64,000 nucleotides of DNA from Lachnospiraceae bacterium (GTDB lineage: Bacteria; Bacillota; Clostridia; Lachnospirales; Lachnospiraceae): the NCBI GenBank assembly GCA_015056915.1, contig SVFK01000006.1:61693-125692 (forward strand). The letters run 5' to 3'. The position numbers and the translations under genes are program-made. This document shows, in pieces, positions 45,413 to 55,232 of the stretch (positions within the stretch are counted from its first letter, which is position 1; each line of letters begins with the position of its first letter). Under the pieces are notes generated by a model. The model ran no database searches and was not told the origin of the DNA. It worked only from the letters and a program-made list of their open reading frames with translations.

Positions 45413-45441
45413 TTGAGATTTCGGAAAATATGTGGTATACT
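45413..45441 (+). promoter_or_regulatory. Promoter for cls
   Basis: TTGAGA (45413-45418), 17-bp spacer, TATACT (45436-45441), 26 bases before ATG 45468. Confidence 0.78.
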
Positions 45442-45467
45442 GTACAACACAAGGAGATAACTGTTTT

Positions 45468-46940
45468 ATGGAAAATCTGTGGGAAATAGTAAAAACAATT
45501 GTGATATATTTTTTTGATCATCTGCTCTTTTGGAATCTGCTGTTTGCCTTTGTTATAGTCTTTTTTCAGCGCAGAGACCCAAAAAGTGTATGGGCGTGGC
45601 TTTTGCTCTTATACTTTATTCCTGTGTTAGGATTTATTTTTTACCTGTTTTTGGGACAGGATATGAACAAGAGAAAAATGTTCAAAATCAAGGAGCTGGA
45701 GGATCATTTGCATGAAGCCGTCAGACAACAGGAGCATCAGCTGCAAACAGCTGAGCTGGGTGGGTCGGATGAAAGCATCATGGGATATACGGATTTGATT
45801 CTGTACAATCTGCAGACTACCGGTGCTGTTCTGAGTGATGACAATGATGTGGATTTTTTTACGGATGGTACAGACAAATTCCGTGCACTGGTGGAGGATA
45901 TGAAGAAAGCGGAGCATTTTATTCATATCCAATACTATATTATTAAGGATGATGTGTTATTTCAGGCGATTAAGGATATTCTGATTGAGAAGGCGGCGCA
46001 GGGCGTGGAGGTCCGTGTGTTGTTTGATGCAATGGGCTGTCGCTGGGTCAATCATAAAAGGTGGAAGGAGCTTAGGGAAAAGGGAGTTATGACAGCAGAA
46101 TTTTTCCCGGCGATTCTTGGAAGACTGCAGCTGCGTATTAATTATCGGAATCATCGTAAAATAGTGGTTATTGATAACAAGGTAGGCTATGTGGGTGGTT
46201 TTAATATCGGTAAGGAATATGTAGGTCTGGATAAAAAATTCGGGCATTGGAGAGATACGCATATGCGCATTCGGGGAAGCGCGGTATTGGCCTTACAGAT
46301 ACGCTTTATCCTCGACTGGAATTATGCGGCAAGGGAGAATCTGTTGCAAAATGCTAAGCTGTTTGAAGGAGTTAACTCCGGTAATCGTGATTTTTGCAAG
46401 ATGCAGATTATCAGCAGCGGACCGGATAATACGATTCAACAGATTCGTGATAATTATCTGCGCCTGATTGCCAAAGCCAAGAAAAGCATTTATATTCAGA
46501 CGCCTTATTTTATTCCGGATGAGTCCATTTATAATGCGCTGATGGTGGCGGTGCGCTCCGGTATTGAAGTAAATATTATGATTCCCTGTATGCCGGATCA
46601 TCCTTTCGTGTATTGGGCGACATATTCTTATATCGGAGATATGATTATGGCCGGAGCCAAGTGCTACACTTACAATAACGGATTTTTGCACAGTAAAGGT
46701 ATCATTGTGGATGGAAAGGTATTCTGTTATGGCACGGCGAATATGGACATTCGCAGCTTTGCACTGAATTTCGAAGTGAATGCAGTGGTGTATGACAAGA
46801 AAAAGGCCCGGGAGATGGAATTGCTTTTCAAGGAGGATTTAAAGGTCTGCAAGCAGATTACCAAGGATTCCTATGCGAGCAGAAGACTTATCGTCCGCAT
46901 AAAGGAGCAGATTTGCAGACTGATGTCCCCACTTCTTTAG
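45468..46940 (+). CDS. cls: Cardiolipin synthase
   Basis: 490 residues from ATG 45468 (AAGGAG upstream). Two N-terminal helices (about 8-30 and 40-60), then two phospholipase D halves with HKD motifs: NHRKIVVIDN (His229) and LHSKGIIVDG (His408), each followed by the GG/NxD-type element. It joins phosphatidylglycerols to cardiolipin at the membrane. Single gene with its own promoter. Confidence 0.96.
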   Translation: MENLWEIVKTIVIYFFDHLLFWNLLFAFVIVFFQRRDPKSVWAWLLLLYFIPVLGFIFYLFLGQDMNKRKMFKIKELEDHLHEAVRQQEHQLQTAELGGSDESIMGYTDLILYNLQTTGAVLSDDNDVDFFTDGTDKFRALVEDMKKAEHFIHIQYYIIKDDVLFQAIKDILIEKAAQGVEVRVLFDAMGCRWVNHKRWKELREKGVMTAEFFPAILGRLQLRINYRNHRKIVVIDNKVGYVGGFNIGKEYVGLDKKFGHWRDTHMRIRGSAVLALQIRFILDWNYAARENLLQNAKLFEGVNSGNRDFCKMQIISSGPDNTIQQIRDNYLRLIAKAKKSIYIQTPYFIPDESIYNALMVAVRSGIEVNIMIPCMPDHPFVYWATYSYIGDMIMAGAKCYTYNNGFLHSKGIIVDGKVFCYGTANMDIRSFALNFEVNAVVYDKKKAREMELLFKEDLKVCKQITKDSYASRRLIVRIKEQICRLMSPLL

Positions 46941-47059
46941 AAAAAGCTTTTAAATCTCATTCTTTTGTGGTATAAAGGAATAGTATTTGTTAATAGGACT
47001 TGGTAAAAAGGAACAAGCTGTAAGGAAGGTCCTATAAGAAAATGAGAGGAAACATTATT

Positions 47060-48109
47060 ATGAAAAAGAAATTAGTGAGTGTATTGGCTGCATTACTGGC
47101 GGTAGGCAGTCTTGCCGGATGTGGTTCTGAAGAAACCACAGTACTGAAGGATTTGGATGTGGATAAGTATGTAACTGTAGGAGAATACAAGGGCTTACAG
47201 GTAAATGTTACACCTGCTACCGTAGATGAGGCGGAAGTGACTGAATTAATGCACAATGTGTACATGGGTAGTGTCACTGCGGAGAATGGTGGTATTACAG
47301 ACCGCGCAGTGGAGGTTGGAGATACTGTAAATATCGATTATATGGGTAAAAAGGATGATGTGGCGTTTGAGGGAGGCACTGCTTCCTCACAGAGTCTTAC
47401 CATTGGCTCGGGTCAGTTTATTGACGGCTTTGAGGATGGTCTGGTGGGTGTAATGCCCGGTGAGACTGTAGACCTGAATCTGACCTTCCCGGAGGTATAT
47501 CACAGTGCGGAGCTGGCGGGACAGGAGGTTGTATTTACCGTTACCGTAAACTTTATCGTACCGGAGGAAATGAATGATGCTGTAATCGCTACCATGGGCA
47601 TTCCCAATGTTTCTAATGAAGAAGAGCTTCATCAATATGTGTATGATTTACTCTACCAGAATGAGTTGTATGCCTATGAAGCCAATGTACAGAATGCTGT
47701 AATGGATGCTTTTATGCAGAAGTGTGAGTTTGATAAGGTGCCGGAGAAACTGGTGGATAAGTATAAGGCGGTTTCCAAGGAAAGCATTACTGCTACAGCG
47801 GCAAGCTACGGTGTAGATGCAGATACCTTTACCAATTACTATTATCAGATGGATATGAATACTTTTATAAATACCTACGCAGAGGAAGCTGTAAAGCAGG
47901 ATATTGCATTGCAGGCGGTGGCGAATAAAGAGAATCTCAATATTAGTGATGAAGAGCTGGATGCCATGCTATTAGAGTACGCACAGTCTGCAGGCTTCAC
48001 TACCATCGAGGAATATATCGGTGATGTGTCCAAGGAGGATTACAGAGAATATATTCTGTTTGATAAGGTGATGAGCTTTTTGGCAGAAAACGCAGTGGTA
48101 AGTGAATAA
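47060..48109 (+). CDS. Lipoprotein with FKBP domain and trigger-factor-like C-terminus
   Basis: 349 residues from ATG 47060 (AGAGGAAA upstream; ATG 47042 also possible). Lipobox SLAGC. FKBP-type PPIase domain at about 80-170 (VEVGDTVNIDYMGK, GSGQFIDGFEDGLVGVMPGE), then a helical arm to the end resembling the trigger factor C-terminal chaperone domain. It is therefore like a secreted trigger factor: a folding helper on the outer surface (inference). asnS follows. Confidence 0.88.
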   Translation: MKKKLVSVLAALLAVGSLAGCGSEETTVLKDLDVDKYVTVGEYKGLQVNVTPATVDEAEVTELMHNVYMGSVTAENGGITDRAVEVGDTVNIDYMGKKDDVAFEGGTASSQSLTIGSGQFIDGFEDGLVGVMPGETVDLNLTFPEVYHSAELAGQEVVFTVTVNFIVPEEMNDAVIATMGIPNVSNEEELHQYVYDLLYQNELYAYEANVQNAVMDAFMQKCEFDKVPEKLVDKYKAVSKESITATAASYGVDADTFTNYYYQMDMNTFINTYAEEAVKQDIALQAVANKENLNISDEELDAMLLEYAQSAGFTTIEEYIGDVSKEDYREYILFDKVMSFLAENAVVSE

Positions 48110-48173
48110 AAGCATAATAATAGTATAATAGAAGCAATAACCGGAAAATAAGCGAGCCCGGTTGTAATAGGAA

Positions 48174-48196
48174 GCACGTCGCAGCGTGCAGATAGG
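48174..48196 (+). repeat. 23-base stem-loop repeat, copy 2
   Basis: Same sequence as 7271-7293 with one difference; stem GCACG/CGTGC, loop TCGCAG, then AGATAGG. It ends 10 bases before the asnS start. A second hairpin AACCGG/CCGGTT lies just upstream. Confidence 0.7.
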
Positions 48197-48206
48197 ATGA
48201 GGGAAT

Positions 48207-49598
48207 ATGACATTAACAGACATTAGAGATTTATATCGTGATAAGGAAAAATATCTGGATAAGGAAGTGACTGTAGGCGGTTGGGTCAGAAGTAACCGTG
48301 ATTCCAAGAATTTTGGCTTTTTGGTAATTAATGACGGTACCTTTTTTGAGCCGCTGCAGGTAGTGTACGGAGATAAGCTTGTAAATTTTGACGAGCTGTG
48401 CAAGATGAATGTAGGTGCGGCTGTTATCGTACGTGGTACTATTGTGGCGACACCTCAGGCAAAGCAGGCCTTTGAAATGCAGGCAGAGGAGGTACTGGTA
48501 GAAGGACCCTCCACCGCGGATTATCCTTTGCAGAAAAAGCGTCACAGCTTTGAGTATCTGCGTACCATTTCCCATCTGCGTCCCCGAACCAATACCTTTC
48601 AGGCAGTGTTCCGCGTACGCTCCCTGATTGCATATGCGATTCACACCTTTTTCATGGAGAGAGGCTTCGTATATGTTCATACGCCCCTGATTACGGGAAG
48701 TGACTGTGAGGGTGCAGGCGAAATGTTCCAGGTAACCACCATGGATTTGAATAACATTCCGAAGACTGAGGATGGCAAGGTTGATTTCAGTCAGGATTTC
48801 TTCAACAAGCCGACCAATTTGACCGTAAGCGGACAGCTGAATGTAGAGACCTATGCTTTTGCATTTAAAAATGTATATACCTTTGGACCTACCTTCCGTG
48901 CTGAGAATTCCAACACGACCAGACATGCGGCAGAATTCTGGATGATTGAGCCGGAGATGGCATTTGCTGATTTGAAGGATGATATGGTATTGGCAGAGAG
49001 CATGCTGAAATTCGTTATCCGTTATGTGCTTGAAAACGCACCGGAGGAAATGGCATTCTTTAACCAGTTTGTGGACAAAGGACTCATTGAGAGACTGGAG
49101 CATGTGGTTAACTCCGATTTTGGGCATGTGACCTACACGGAGGCTATCAAGATTCTGGAACAGCATAATGATGAATTTGATTATAAGGTGCATTGGGGCT
49201 GTGATTTGCAGACAGAGCATGAGAGATACCTGACCGAGAAGGAATTCAAGCGTCCTGTATTTGTAACAGACTATCCTAAGGAAATCAAGGCATTCTACAT
49301 GAAGCTGAATGAGGACGGTAAGACTGTTGCAGCTATGGACTGTCTGGTGCCCGGAATCGGTGAAATTATCGGTGGTAGCCAGCGTGAGGATAAGCTGGAG
49401 CTTCTGGAGCAGAGAATGGATGAGCTGGGACTCAACAAGGAAGATTATGATTTCTACCTTGACCTGCGCAGATATGGTTCCGTAAGACATGCGGGCTTTG
49501 GTCTGGGATTTGAAAGATGCGTAATGTATCTGACCGGTATGGGTAATATCCGTGACGTTATCCCCTTCCCCAGAACCGTGAATAACTGTGAATTATAA
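48207..49598 (+). CDS. asnS: Asparaginyl-tRNA synthetase
   Basis: 463 residues. N-terminal OB fold ([24 protein letters not shown]), class II motif 2 [25 protein letters not shown] and motif 3 [15 protein letters not shown], plus the AsnRS-typical FFQ-type VTTMDLNN element. It charges tRNA-Asn. No T-box is seen; the leader instead holds the stem-loop repeat. A strong hairpin terminator follows. Confidence 0.97.
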   Translation: MTLTDIRDLYRDKEKYLDKEVTVGGWVRSNRDSKNFGFLVINDGTFFEPLQVVYGDKLVNFDELCKMNVGAAVIVRGTIVATPQAKQAFEMQAEEVLVEGPSTADYPLQKKRHSFEYLRTISHLRPRTNTFQAVFRVRSLIAYAIHTFFMERGFVYVHTPLITGSDCEGAGEMFQVTTMDLNNIPKTEDGKVDFSQDFFNKPTNLTVSGQLNVETYAFAFKNVYTFGPTFRAENSNTTRHAAEFWMIEPEMAFADLKDDMVLAESMLKFVIRYVLENAPEEMAFFNQFVDKGLIERLEHVVNSDFGHVTYTEAIKILEQHNDEFDYKVHWGCDLQTEHERYLTEKEFKRPVFVTDYPKEIKAFYMKLNEDGKTVAAMDCLVPGIGEIIGGSQREDKLELLEQRMDELGLNKEDYDFYLDLRRYGSVRHAGFGLGFERCVMYLTGMGNIRDVIPFPRTVNNCEL

Positions 49599-49618
49599 AA
49601 TGTGGAAATAAGTGGTGA

Positions 49619-49660
49619 GGAGGTATTGTAAAATGATATTTTGCAATACCTCCTTTTGTG
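49619..49660 (+). terminator. Terminator of asnS, repeated family copy 4
   Basis: GGAGGTATTGTAAAAT pairs with ATTTTGCAATACCTCC over 16 positions, followed by TTTTG. The core resembles the hairpins at 11350, 26316 and 44781. Confidence 0.92.
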
Positions 49661-49728
49661 TTGCTGGTAAATAAAACCTTAAGGATTTTTCTGATGAAAA
49701 ATGGCAGAAAGTGTGTTATGCTGTAAAT

Positions 49729-50946
49729 ATGAAAAGGCGAATGACAAAAACCATTAATTTAATATTAATTGCAGGGATGACCCTGCTGGCAACCAATACC
49801 ATTGCAGAGCAGGAGTTGGAGGTGCAGGCGACCACTATTTCCGAGCTGGAGAATCAGATAGAAGATACGAAAAATCAGATTAGTGAGATTGATGATGAGA
49901 TTGACCGCCTCACGGATGAACAGGATTTGGTATTGGAGTTGATTGACGACTTGAATGCAGAGATTGTCAATACCATGACGAGTATCGGCTTGAAGGAGGA
50001 CGAGATTGCTGTAAAGGAGACCGAACTGGTAGATAAACAGGGAGAGATTGATGTCACACAGGCGGAGTACGAAGCGGCTTTGGACAGAGAAGAGCAGCAA
50101 TATGCCGATATGCAGGTGCGTTTGCGGCGAATGTACGAAAATAATTCGACTACCTTTCTGGGACATTTTCTGGCAGGGGATGGTTTTGGTGATATGCTGA
50201 ACCGTATGGATTTCATTGAAGAGGTGTATGAGTACGACAGGCTCAAGCTTCAGGAATATGAGAATACCAGAAAAGAAGTACATGATTTGTGGGATACGTT
50301 AGAGCTTGAGAAGACGGAGCTGGAAACGGCCAAGGCACAGTTGGAAGCAGATAGAGCCAATTTACAGACCCAGAAGGATAATTTGGACGGAATGTTGAGC
50401 AAGAAGAAACAGGAGTCTGCCAACTTTGAAGCAGAGATTAAGCGGGCGAAGCAGGAGGCGGCTGTTGCCAAGGAACTCTTAAAGCAGGAACAACGGCAGC
50501 TCAAAGAACTGCAGGCACAGCAGAACAAGGGTAATACGGCAGCGGCAAACGGCAATTACAAGACCACGGATTATACCTCTACAATAGACAATGCAGCAGG
50601 AAGCGACTTGGGCAAAAAGGCGGCAAAATATGCCTGCCAGTACATCGGTAATCCTTACGTGTACGGAGGCACCAGCCTGACAAACGGTGCGGACTGTTCG
50701 GGCTTTACCTATCGCGTGTACAAGGATTTTGGTTATAATCTCCCAAGAACCTCTTATGAGCAGAGAAGTGCCGGAACCGGTGTGGATTACAGCAATGCAC
50801 AGCCGGGTGATTTGATATGCTATGACGGTCACGTGGGTATTTATATAGGCGGAGGCAAAATCGTACACGCCAGCAATGCCAGAACCGGTATTAAGGTCAG
50901 CAATGCTAATTACCGAACGATTCTTGCAGTGCGCAGGATTGTATAA
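49729..50946 (+). CDS. Secreted NlpC/P60 endopeptidase with coiled-coil N-terminus
   Basis: 405 residues from ATG 49729; starts at GTG 49711 or ATG 49741 are also open and no clear SD marks any. Signal peptide (INLILIAGMTLLATNTIAE), a long coiled coil (about 35-260, with a CwlO-like MQVRLRRMYENNSTTFLGHFLAG block), then an NlpC/P60 domain with Cys323 in ADCSGFTYRVY, His in DGHVGIYIGGG, and HASNA. It cuts peptidoglycan peptides. The coil probably binds a FtsEX-type regulator (inference). Confidence 0.93.
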   Translation: MKRRMTKTINLILIAGMTLLATNTIAEQELEVQATTISELENQIEDTKNQISEIDDEIDRLTDEQDLVLELIDDLNAEIVNTMTSIGLKEDEIAVKETELVDKQGEIDVTQAEYEAALDREEQQYADMQVRLRRMYENNSTTFLGHFLAGDGFGDMLNRMDFIEEVYEYDRLKLQEYENTRKEVHDLWDTLELEKTELETAKAQLEADRANLQTQKDNLDGMLSKKKQESANFEAEIKRAKQEAAVAKELLKQEQRQLKELQAQQNKGNTAAANGNYKTTDYTSTIDNAAGSDLGKKAAKYACQYIGNPYVYGGTSLTNGADCSGFTYRVYKDFGYNLPRTSYEQRSAGTGVDYSNAQPGDLICYDGHVGIYIGGGKIVHASNARTGIKVSNANYRTILAVRRIV

Positions 50947-50967
50947 CAGAAAGGTATCAATAGTAGA

Positions 50968-51813
50968 ATGAGTGAACAAATACTTCGAATTGGATGCCAT
51001 TTGTCATCCTCCAAGGGATTTTTAAATATGGCAAAGACCGCCAAGAGTATTGGCGCCAATACCTTTCAGTTTTTTACCAGAAATCCCAGAGGAGGAGCGA
51101 CAAAGGATTGGCAGGAGGCTGATATTTTGGCAATGCTCGCTTTCTTTGAGGAGGAGGGAATTGCAAAGCCACTGGCGCATGCTCCTTATGTGTTAAACTG
51201 CTGTGCAAAGGATGAAGGACTGCGGGAATTTGCCTTGCAGACCATGCGGGAGGACTTGCAGAAATTAGAGCGTATTCCTCAAGCTATGTACAATTTTCAT
51301 CCGGGCAGTCATGTACAGCAGGGCTCTGAGGTTGGAATTGCCCTCATTGCAGAGCAGTTGAACCGTATCCTGACACCGGAGCAGTCCACTATCGTCTTGT
51401 TGGAAACCATGGCTGGCAAGGGTAGCGAGGTAGGGCGCAGCTTTGAGGAACTGCGCGCCATTATTGATAAGGTGGAGATGTCTGATAAGTTGGGTATTTG
51501 TCTGGATACCTGCCATGTGTGGGATGCAGGCTATGATATTGTGGGACAGCTGGATAGGGTGTTGGAGGAATTGGATGCCTGTATTGGTTTAGAACGACTG
51601 AAGGCAATACATCTGAATGATTCCATGAACGGTTGCGGAAGCCACAAGGACAGACATGAGAAGATTGGACAGGGCCACATCGGAATGGATGCGTTCGCTC
51701 ATATTATCAATCATCCCAAGCTAAAACACCTGCCCTTTTATCTGGAAACGCCTAATGAATTAGAAGGCTATCAGGCCGAGATTTCCTTGCTTCGTGGTGT
51801 GTTTGAGGGGTAG
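50968..51813 (+). CDS. nfo: Endonuclease IV
   Basis: 281 residues. It starts [16 protein letters not shown] and carries the Zn-site motifs [64 protein letters not shown] and FYLETPNE, complete for an AP endonuclease. It nicks 5' to abasic sites in base excision repair. It begins 22 bases after the NlpC gene. Weak SD. Confidence 0.96.
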   Translation: MSEQILRIGCHLSSSKGFLNMAKTAKSIGANTFQFFTRNPRGGATKDWQEADILAMLAFFEEEGIAKPLAHAPYVLNCCAKDEGLREFALQTMREDLQKLERIPQAMYNFHPGSHVQQGSEVGIALIAEQLNRILTPEQSTIVLLETMAGKGSEVGRSFEELRAIIDKVEMSDKLGICLDTCHVWDAGYDIVGQLDRVLEELDACIGLERLKAIHLNDSMNGCGSHKDRHEKIGQGHIGMDAFAHIINHPKLKHLPFYLETPNELEGYQAEISLLRGVFEG

Positions 51814-51850
51814 GGGTAGACAGATTCTTATAAGTGTGATAATCTTAATG

Positions 51851-51881
51851 CAAGAGCTCGAGGAATCCCTCTGAGCTCTTG
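51851..51881 (+). terminator. Hairpin after nfo
   Basis: CAAGAGCTC pairs with GAGCTCTTG with an inner AGG/CCT pairing; the following tract is TCTAC, so it is a moderate terminator. Confidence 0.6.
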
Positions 51882-51904
51882 TCTACAAATCATAAGGTCC
51901 TTCG

Positions 51905-52060
51905 ACCGGATTTTCCATTTTTATTTTTTGTATATAATTTAACGGTTGTGTTTGTTTTTAGTGTTTTTTATTCTATTATTCTATTTTTTACTTTCTAATA
52001 TTTATTTTCTATTACTAAATTTTCTATTATTCAATATTCTATTATTTCATTATTTCCCAA
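51905..52060 (+). repeat. T-rich leader with TTCTATTATT repeats
   Basis: About 155 bases with almost no G after 51965. TTCTATTATT or close variants recur about five times at irregular spacing. A TATAAT lies at about 51934. It ends at the SD of the DUF5688-like gene, so it is probably an unstructured 5' leader. Not a CRISPR (irregular spacing). Confidence 0.55.
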
Positions 52061-52083
52061 AGAGAAGGAGTGGTATTGGTATT

Positions 52084-53079
52084 ATGACTTACGAAGAATT
52101 TAAAAGAGAACTCTATCGCAATATTTCATTGTGTCAGGAAGCGATGGGTAAGGAAATCAGGCTGTTTGAGCGGCGAACAATTTGTTCTGACATGCAGGAT
52201 TTGCGCATTATCAAGGCTGTAAATTTAAGCTGTTATGGGATGTCAGATGTGGTAATTCATGAGGATGTGATATGTGCCTTGTGGGGGTCGGCAAGGAAGC
52301 TTAGTATGATGCATTGGAAGGTACGCCCCTTGTATGAGCGTTATAAAAGGGAAGGTTGGCAGGGAGTACTGCCGGAAATCGCCATGAAGCTGGAACAGGC
52401 AGGTAAGGAGAGTAAGCTGCTTTTTATGGAAAGCGGAAGCTATGAGGAATGCCGTGAAAGGCTTATTTTACGTCCTGTCAATTTCCCGCGTTCCAGAGAA
52501 ATGCTTAATAATTGTATATACTGGAAATATGGCGATATTGCGTTGGTATTGTATAGTCTTTTGAGCGATGTGGGAAATGAGAGTATCAGTATGAAAATAC
52601 AGCGGGAAATCACACAGCGTTGGGATATTTCCCATGACAGAATCAGGACCGATGCCTTGCTAAACAGCTATGCGAAAATGCCGCCGCGACTGTTTCGGGC
52701 AGAGGATATGATAAGTGGGCATAACCCGGAGCGAGGAGTGTTTATGCCGGGCGAAAAGGGTGATGTCATCAAAATAAACAGACAGGATCAATGGGAAGGA
52801 ATCCGTGGATACCGATTGACTACTACAAAACAGTTAAACGGAGCCTTGGCAATATTTTATCCGGGTGTACAGGGACGACTGGCAGAGTTGCTTGGTGGGG
52901 ACTATCTTGTGGGATTTACCAGTGTTCATGAGGCGGTTATTCATCCGGCTCATTGCAAAAAGCCCGGTGATATGAAAGCGGCCATTCAGCATATCAACGC
53001 AGTATTTGATGAGCAGGACATGCTGACCAATCGTGTGTACCTCTATTCCGCCAGACGACGACAGCTAATGGAGATGTAG
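52084..53079 (+). CDS. DUF5688-like protein
   Basis: 331 residues from ATG 52084 (AAGGAG 13 bases upstream). N-terminal MTYEEFKRELYRNISLCQEAMG; C-terminal half with ISHDRIRTDALLNSYAKMPPRLFRAEDM, then LNGALAIFYPGVQGRLAELLGGDYLVGFTSVHEAVIHP. This matches my memory of the DUF5688 family, multi-copy in Lachnospiraceae. Function unknown; no enzyme or DNA motif visible. The leader is a striking T-rich repeat. Confidence 0.75.
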   Translation: MTYEEFKRELYRNISLCQEAMGKEIRLFERRTICSDMQDLRIIKAVNLSCYGMSDVVIHEDVICALWGSARKLSMMHWKVRPLYERYKREGWQGVLPEIAMKLEQAGKESKLLFMESGSYEECRERLILRPVNFPRSREMLNNCIYWKYGDIALVLYSLLSDVGNESISMKIQREITQRWDISHDRIRTDALLNSYAKMPPRLFRAEDMISGHNPERGVFMPGEKGDVIKINRQDQWEGIRGYRLTTTKQLNGALAIFYPGVQGRLAELLGGDYLVGFTSVHEAVIHPAHCKKPGDMKAAIQHINAVFDEQDMLTNRVYLYSARRRQLMEM

Positions 53080-53213
53080 TATTTATTATGACGTATTTCG
53101 TCTTGCCGCGGATTCTTTCAGGCACGAGGGAAAAACATGCAGAGAAGGGTTAAATATGGCTATAAGGAGGCACACTAAGATAAAGATAAGAAGTATATGC
53201 GGAGGTATTAGAT

Positions 53214-54188
53214 ATGTGTACAGCCATAACCTATCAGACAAAGGACCATTATTTTGGTCGAACCCTTGATTATGAATATTCCTATCAGGAACAGGTGACC
53301 ATAACCCCTCGAAATTATCCTTTCCATTTTCGTAGGGTCGGCGATATGGAGCAGCACTATGCCATGATTGGAATTGCCTTTATCGTGGGAGACTATCCCT
53401 TATATTATGATGCCACCAATGAAAAAGGTCTCAGTATGGCAGGTCTTAATTTTCCGGAAAATGCAGATTACAAGGCGGAAGCTATGGGAAAGGACAATGT
53501 GGCACAGTTTGAATTGATACCCTGGATATTGGGACAGTGTGCTAATGTCGCAGAGGCAAAGGTAAAGCTGGCAAGACTGAATCTACTGGACATGAATTTC
53601 AGTAAGGAATTACCGGTATCTCCATTACATTGGATGATTGCTGACAAGCATAGCTCCATTACCGTGGAATGTGTAAAAGGCGGATTGCAGGTCTATGACA
53701 ATCCGGTAGGCGTTCTTACCAACAATCCACCCTTTGAGATACAACTCTTTCACTTAAATAATTATAAAGCTTTGTCCACGGAAGCACCGCCCAACTTATT
53801 TGCCAAGGGACTGGAGCTCTCTACCTACAGCCGTGGCATGGGCGCCATGGGACTACCCGGTGATTTGTCCTCCGCATCTCGCTTTGTAAGAGCTGCCTTT
53901 ACAAAGCTGAATTCTGTGTCAGGCACCTCTGAGTCCGAGAGCCTCAGCCAGTTTTTTCACATCCTGGGCGCTGTGGCGCAGCAGAGAGGCTGCGTGCATA
54001 TGGGCAACGGACAATATGAAATCACCATATACACCTCCTGCTGCAATACGGATAAAGGAATCTATTACTACACGACCTATGAAAATCATCAGATCACCGG
54101 TGTGGACATGCATAAAGAGAATCTGGATGGCAGTGAGTTGGTGGCCTATCCCTTGGTATATGGGCAGCAGGTGCGGATGGAGAATTAG
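53214..54188 (+). CDS. bsh: Bile salt hydrolase (choloylglycine hydrolase family)
   Basis: 324 residues, typical length. Cys2 becomes the N-terminal nucleophile after Met removal; Arg16 and Asp19 (FGRTLDYEY), a TNNPPF Asn near 171 and the SSASRFVRAAF Arg near 224 complete the active site. It removes glycine or taurine from bile acids; penicillin V acylases are the alternative. SD GGAGG 7 bases upstream. A gut marker gene. It is followed by a strong terminator. Confidence 0.93.
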   Translation: MCTAITYQTKDHYFGRTLDYEYSYQEQVTITPRNYPFHFRRVGDMEQHYAMIGIAFIVGDYPLYYDATNEKGLSMAGLNFPENADYKAEAMGKDNVAQFELIPWILGQCANVAEAKVKLARLNLLDMNFSKELPVSPLHWMIADKHSSITVECVKGGLQVYDNPVGVLTNNPPFEIQLFHLNNYKALSTEAPPNLFAKGLELSTYSRGMGAMGLPGDLSSASRFVRAAFTKLNSVSGTSESESLSQFFHILGAVAQQRGCVHMGNGQYEITIYTSCCNTDKGIYYYTTYENHQITGVDMHKENLDGSELVAYPLVYGQQVRMEN

Positions 54189-54203
54189 ATGAAAAGCATG
54201 CAT

Positions 54204-54252
54204 ACCCCCGGAATCCTTTACATACAATGTAAAAACGATTCTTGGGGGTTTT
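54204..54252 (+). terminator. Terminator after bsh
   Basis: ACCCCC (54204-54209) pairs with GGGGGT (54244-54249), with GAATC/GATTC and TTTACAT/ATGTAAA inside, then TTT. The 3' arm also provides the only G-rich stretch in front of the spoIIID-like ORF. Confidence 0.85.
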
Positions 54253-54255
54253 CCT

Positions 54256-54417
54256 TTGAAAGATTATATTGAGGAGCGTGCAGTAGGAATTGCAAGCTAT
54301 ATTATTGACAATAATGCAACGGTTCGCCAGACCGCAAAGGCATTTGGAGTGAGTAAGAGTACGGTACATGCGGTTGTAACAATATGGAACGATGGAAAGG
54401 TAAGGTTGTTTGGGTAA
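54256..54417 (+). pseudogene. spoIIID: Truncated SpoIIID-like HTH fragment
   Basis: The TTG frame encodes 53 residues beginning MKDYIEERAVGIASYII, with DNNATVRQTAKAFGVSKSTVHAV. The first about 39 match the SpoIIID HTH. The family then continues with KDVTERL-type and about 40 more residues; here it ends after about 14 unrelated residues. Without its C-terminal helix it should bind its sites poorly or act as a stray HTH. Its only SD-like sequence is within the bsh terminator. Read as a decayed second copy; the functional gene would be elsewhere. Confidence 0.7.
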
Positions 54418-54443
54418 TTGAATAGAAGAAATGAATATAAAAA

Positions 54444-54480
54444 AACAGCACTGTAAAATGTAGAATTACAGTGCTGTTTT
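54444..54480. terminator. Bidirectional terminator
   Basis: AACAGCACTGTAA pairs with TTACAGTGCTGTT around 11 bases; A tract left, T tract right. Confidence 0.88.
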
Positions 54481-54518
54481 GCTATATTTGAAAGTGTTAT
54501 TATTTTTAGCAGAAAAAC

Positions 54519-55232
54519 TTACATATTAAGCATCATCTCATAGAAATCCGGTATTGCCGATGTGATTAGAATCCAAGCTACGGTAAATACATCTATCAAA
54601 GCATGACCGATTATGATAGGAAGTGGATTTCTGTGTTTGTGATAATGCATACAGAGTAATATGGTTAGTGGCAAAAAGGATAGAAAACGGTAAACAATGT
54701 ATCTTACATCAAACAGTGTAGGAATAAAACTGTGTTGCAAAGCAAAAAAGAAAGCGGGAACAAAGATAGCTATGTATTTATTTTTTATCTGGTTTACACC
54801 ACAACCGAGATAGAGCCCGTCTTCTGCAAGTGCAGTAGATATAGGAAGTATTAAGATATTGATAATTGCTATCCACAGAGGAATTGGTGCAATCATCATA
54901 GGTGCGAAATAAGGGATAACCCCATAGCAGAGAAATCCAGCAAGATACATTCCGCCCATTCCTAAAAACAGAATGATAAAAATCATTTTTGTAATCTGTT
55001 TCGGCGTAGATTTTCCTTTTTCATAATTAATAAGTTTTTTGTAACCTCCGTTTTTTCTTGTGATAAAAACAAGTAAAAGTATGATTGCAATATTTACGAC
55101 GCTTGCAACAATAGACCAAATATTGCTGATTTCATCAAGATTTTTCTCTGTAATGAAAGAGGCAATTATAAAGATAAGCAAAAAAATCAAACATCTGATT
55201 GGTAATAAATAAGGATAAAATTTAGTTTCCAT
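54519..55232 (-). CDS. CPBP-type intramembrane protein, degenerate motif 1
   Basis: 237 residues from ATG at 55232 (GGAGG six bases upstream). About seven helices. The CPBP/ABI motifs appear as AEDGLYLG (for EExxxR), FALQHSF and GHALIDV. The first motif has lost its second Glu and Arg, so proteolysis is doubtful. It overlaps the TetR gene by 11 bases and is its probable target. Such proteins often give bacteriocin self-immunity (family knowledge). Confidence 0.78.
   Translation of the reverse strand: METKFYPYLLPIRCLIFLLIFIIASFITEKNLDEISNIWSIVASVVNIAIILLLVFITRKNGGYKKLINYEKGKSTPKQITKMIFIILFLGMGGMYLAGFLCYGVIPYFAPMMIAPIPLWIAIINILILPISTALAEDGLYLGCGVNQIKNKYIAIFVPAFFFALQHSFIPTLFDVRYIVYRFLSFLPLTILLCMHYHKHRNPLPIIIGHALIDVFTVAWILITSAIPDFYEMMLNM

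Noticed and set aside
48231..49490. 419-codon open frame opposite asnS
   Set aside because: Same reason: antisense to a certain gene, no start signal.
51965..52060. TTCTATTATT repeats as a CRISPR array
   Set aside because: Repeats are short and irregular, with no unique spacers of constant length and no cas genes.
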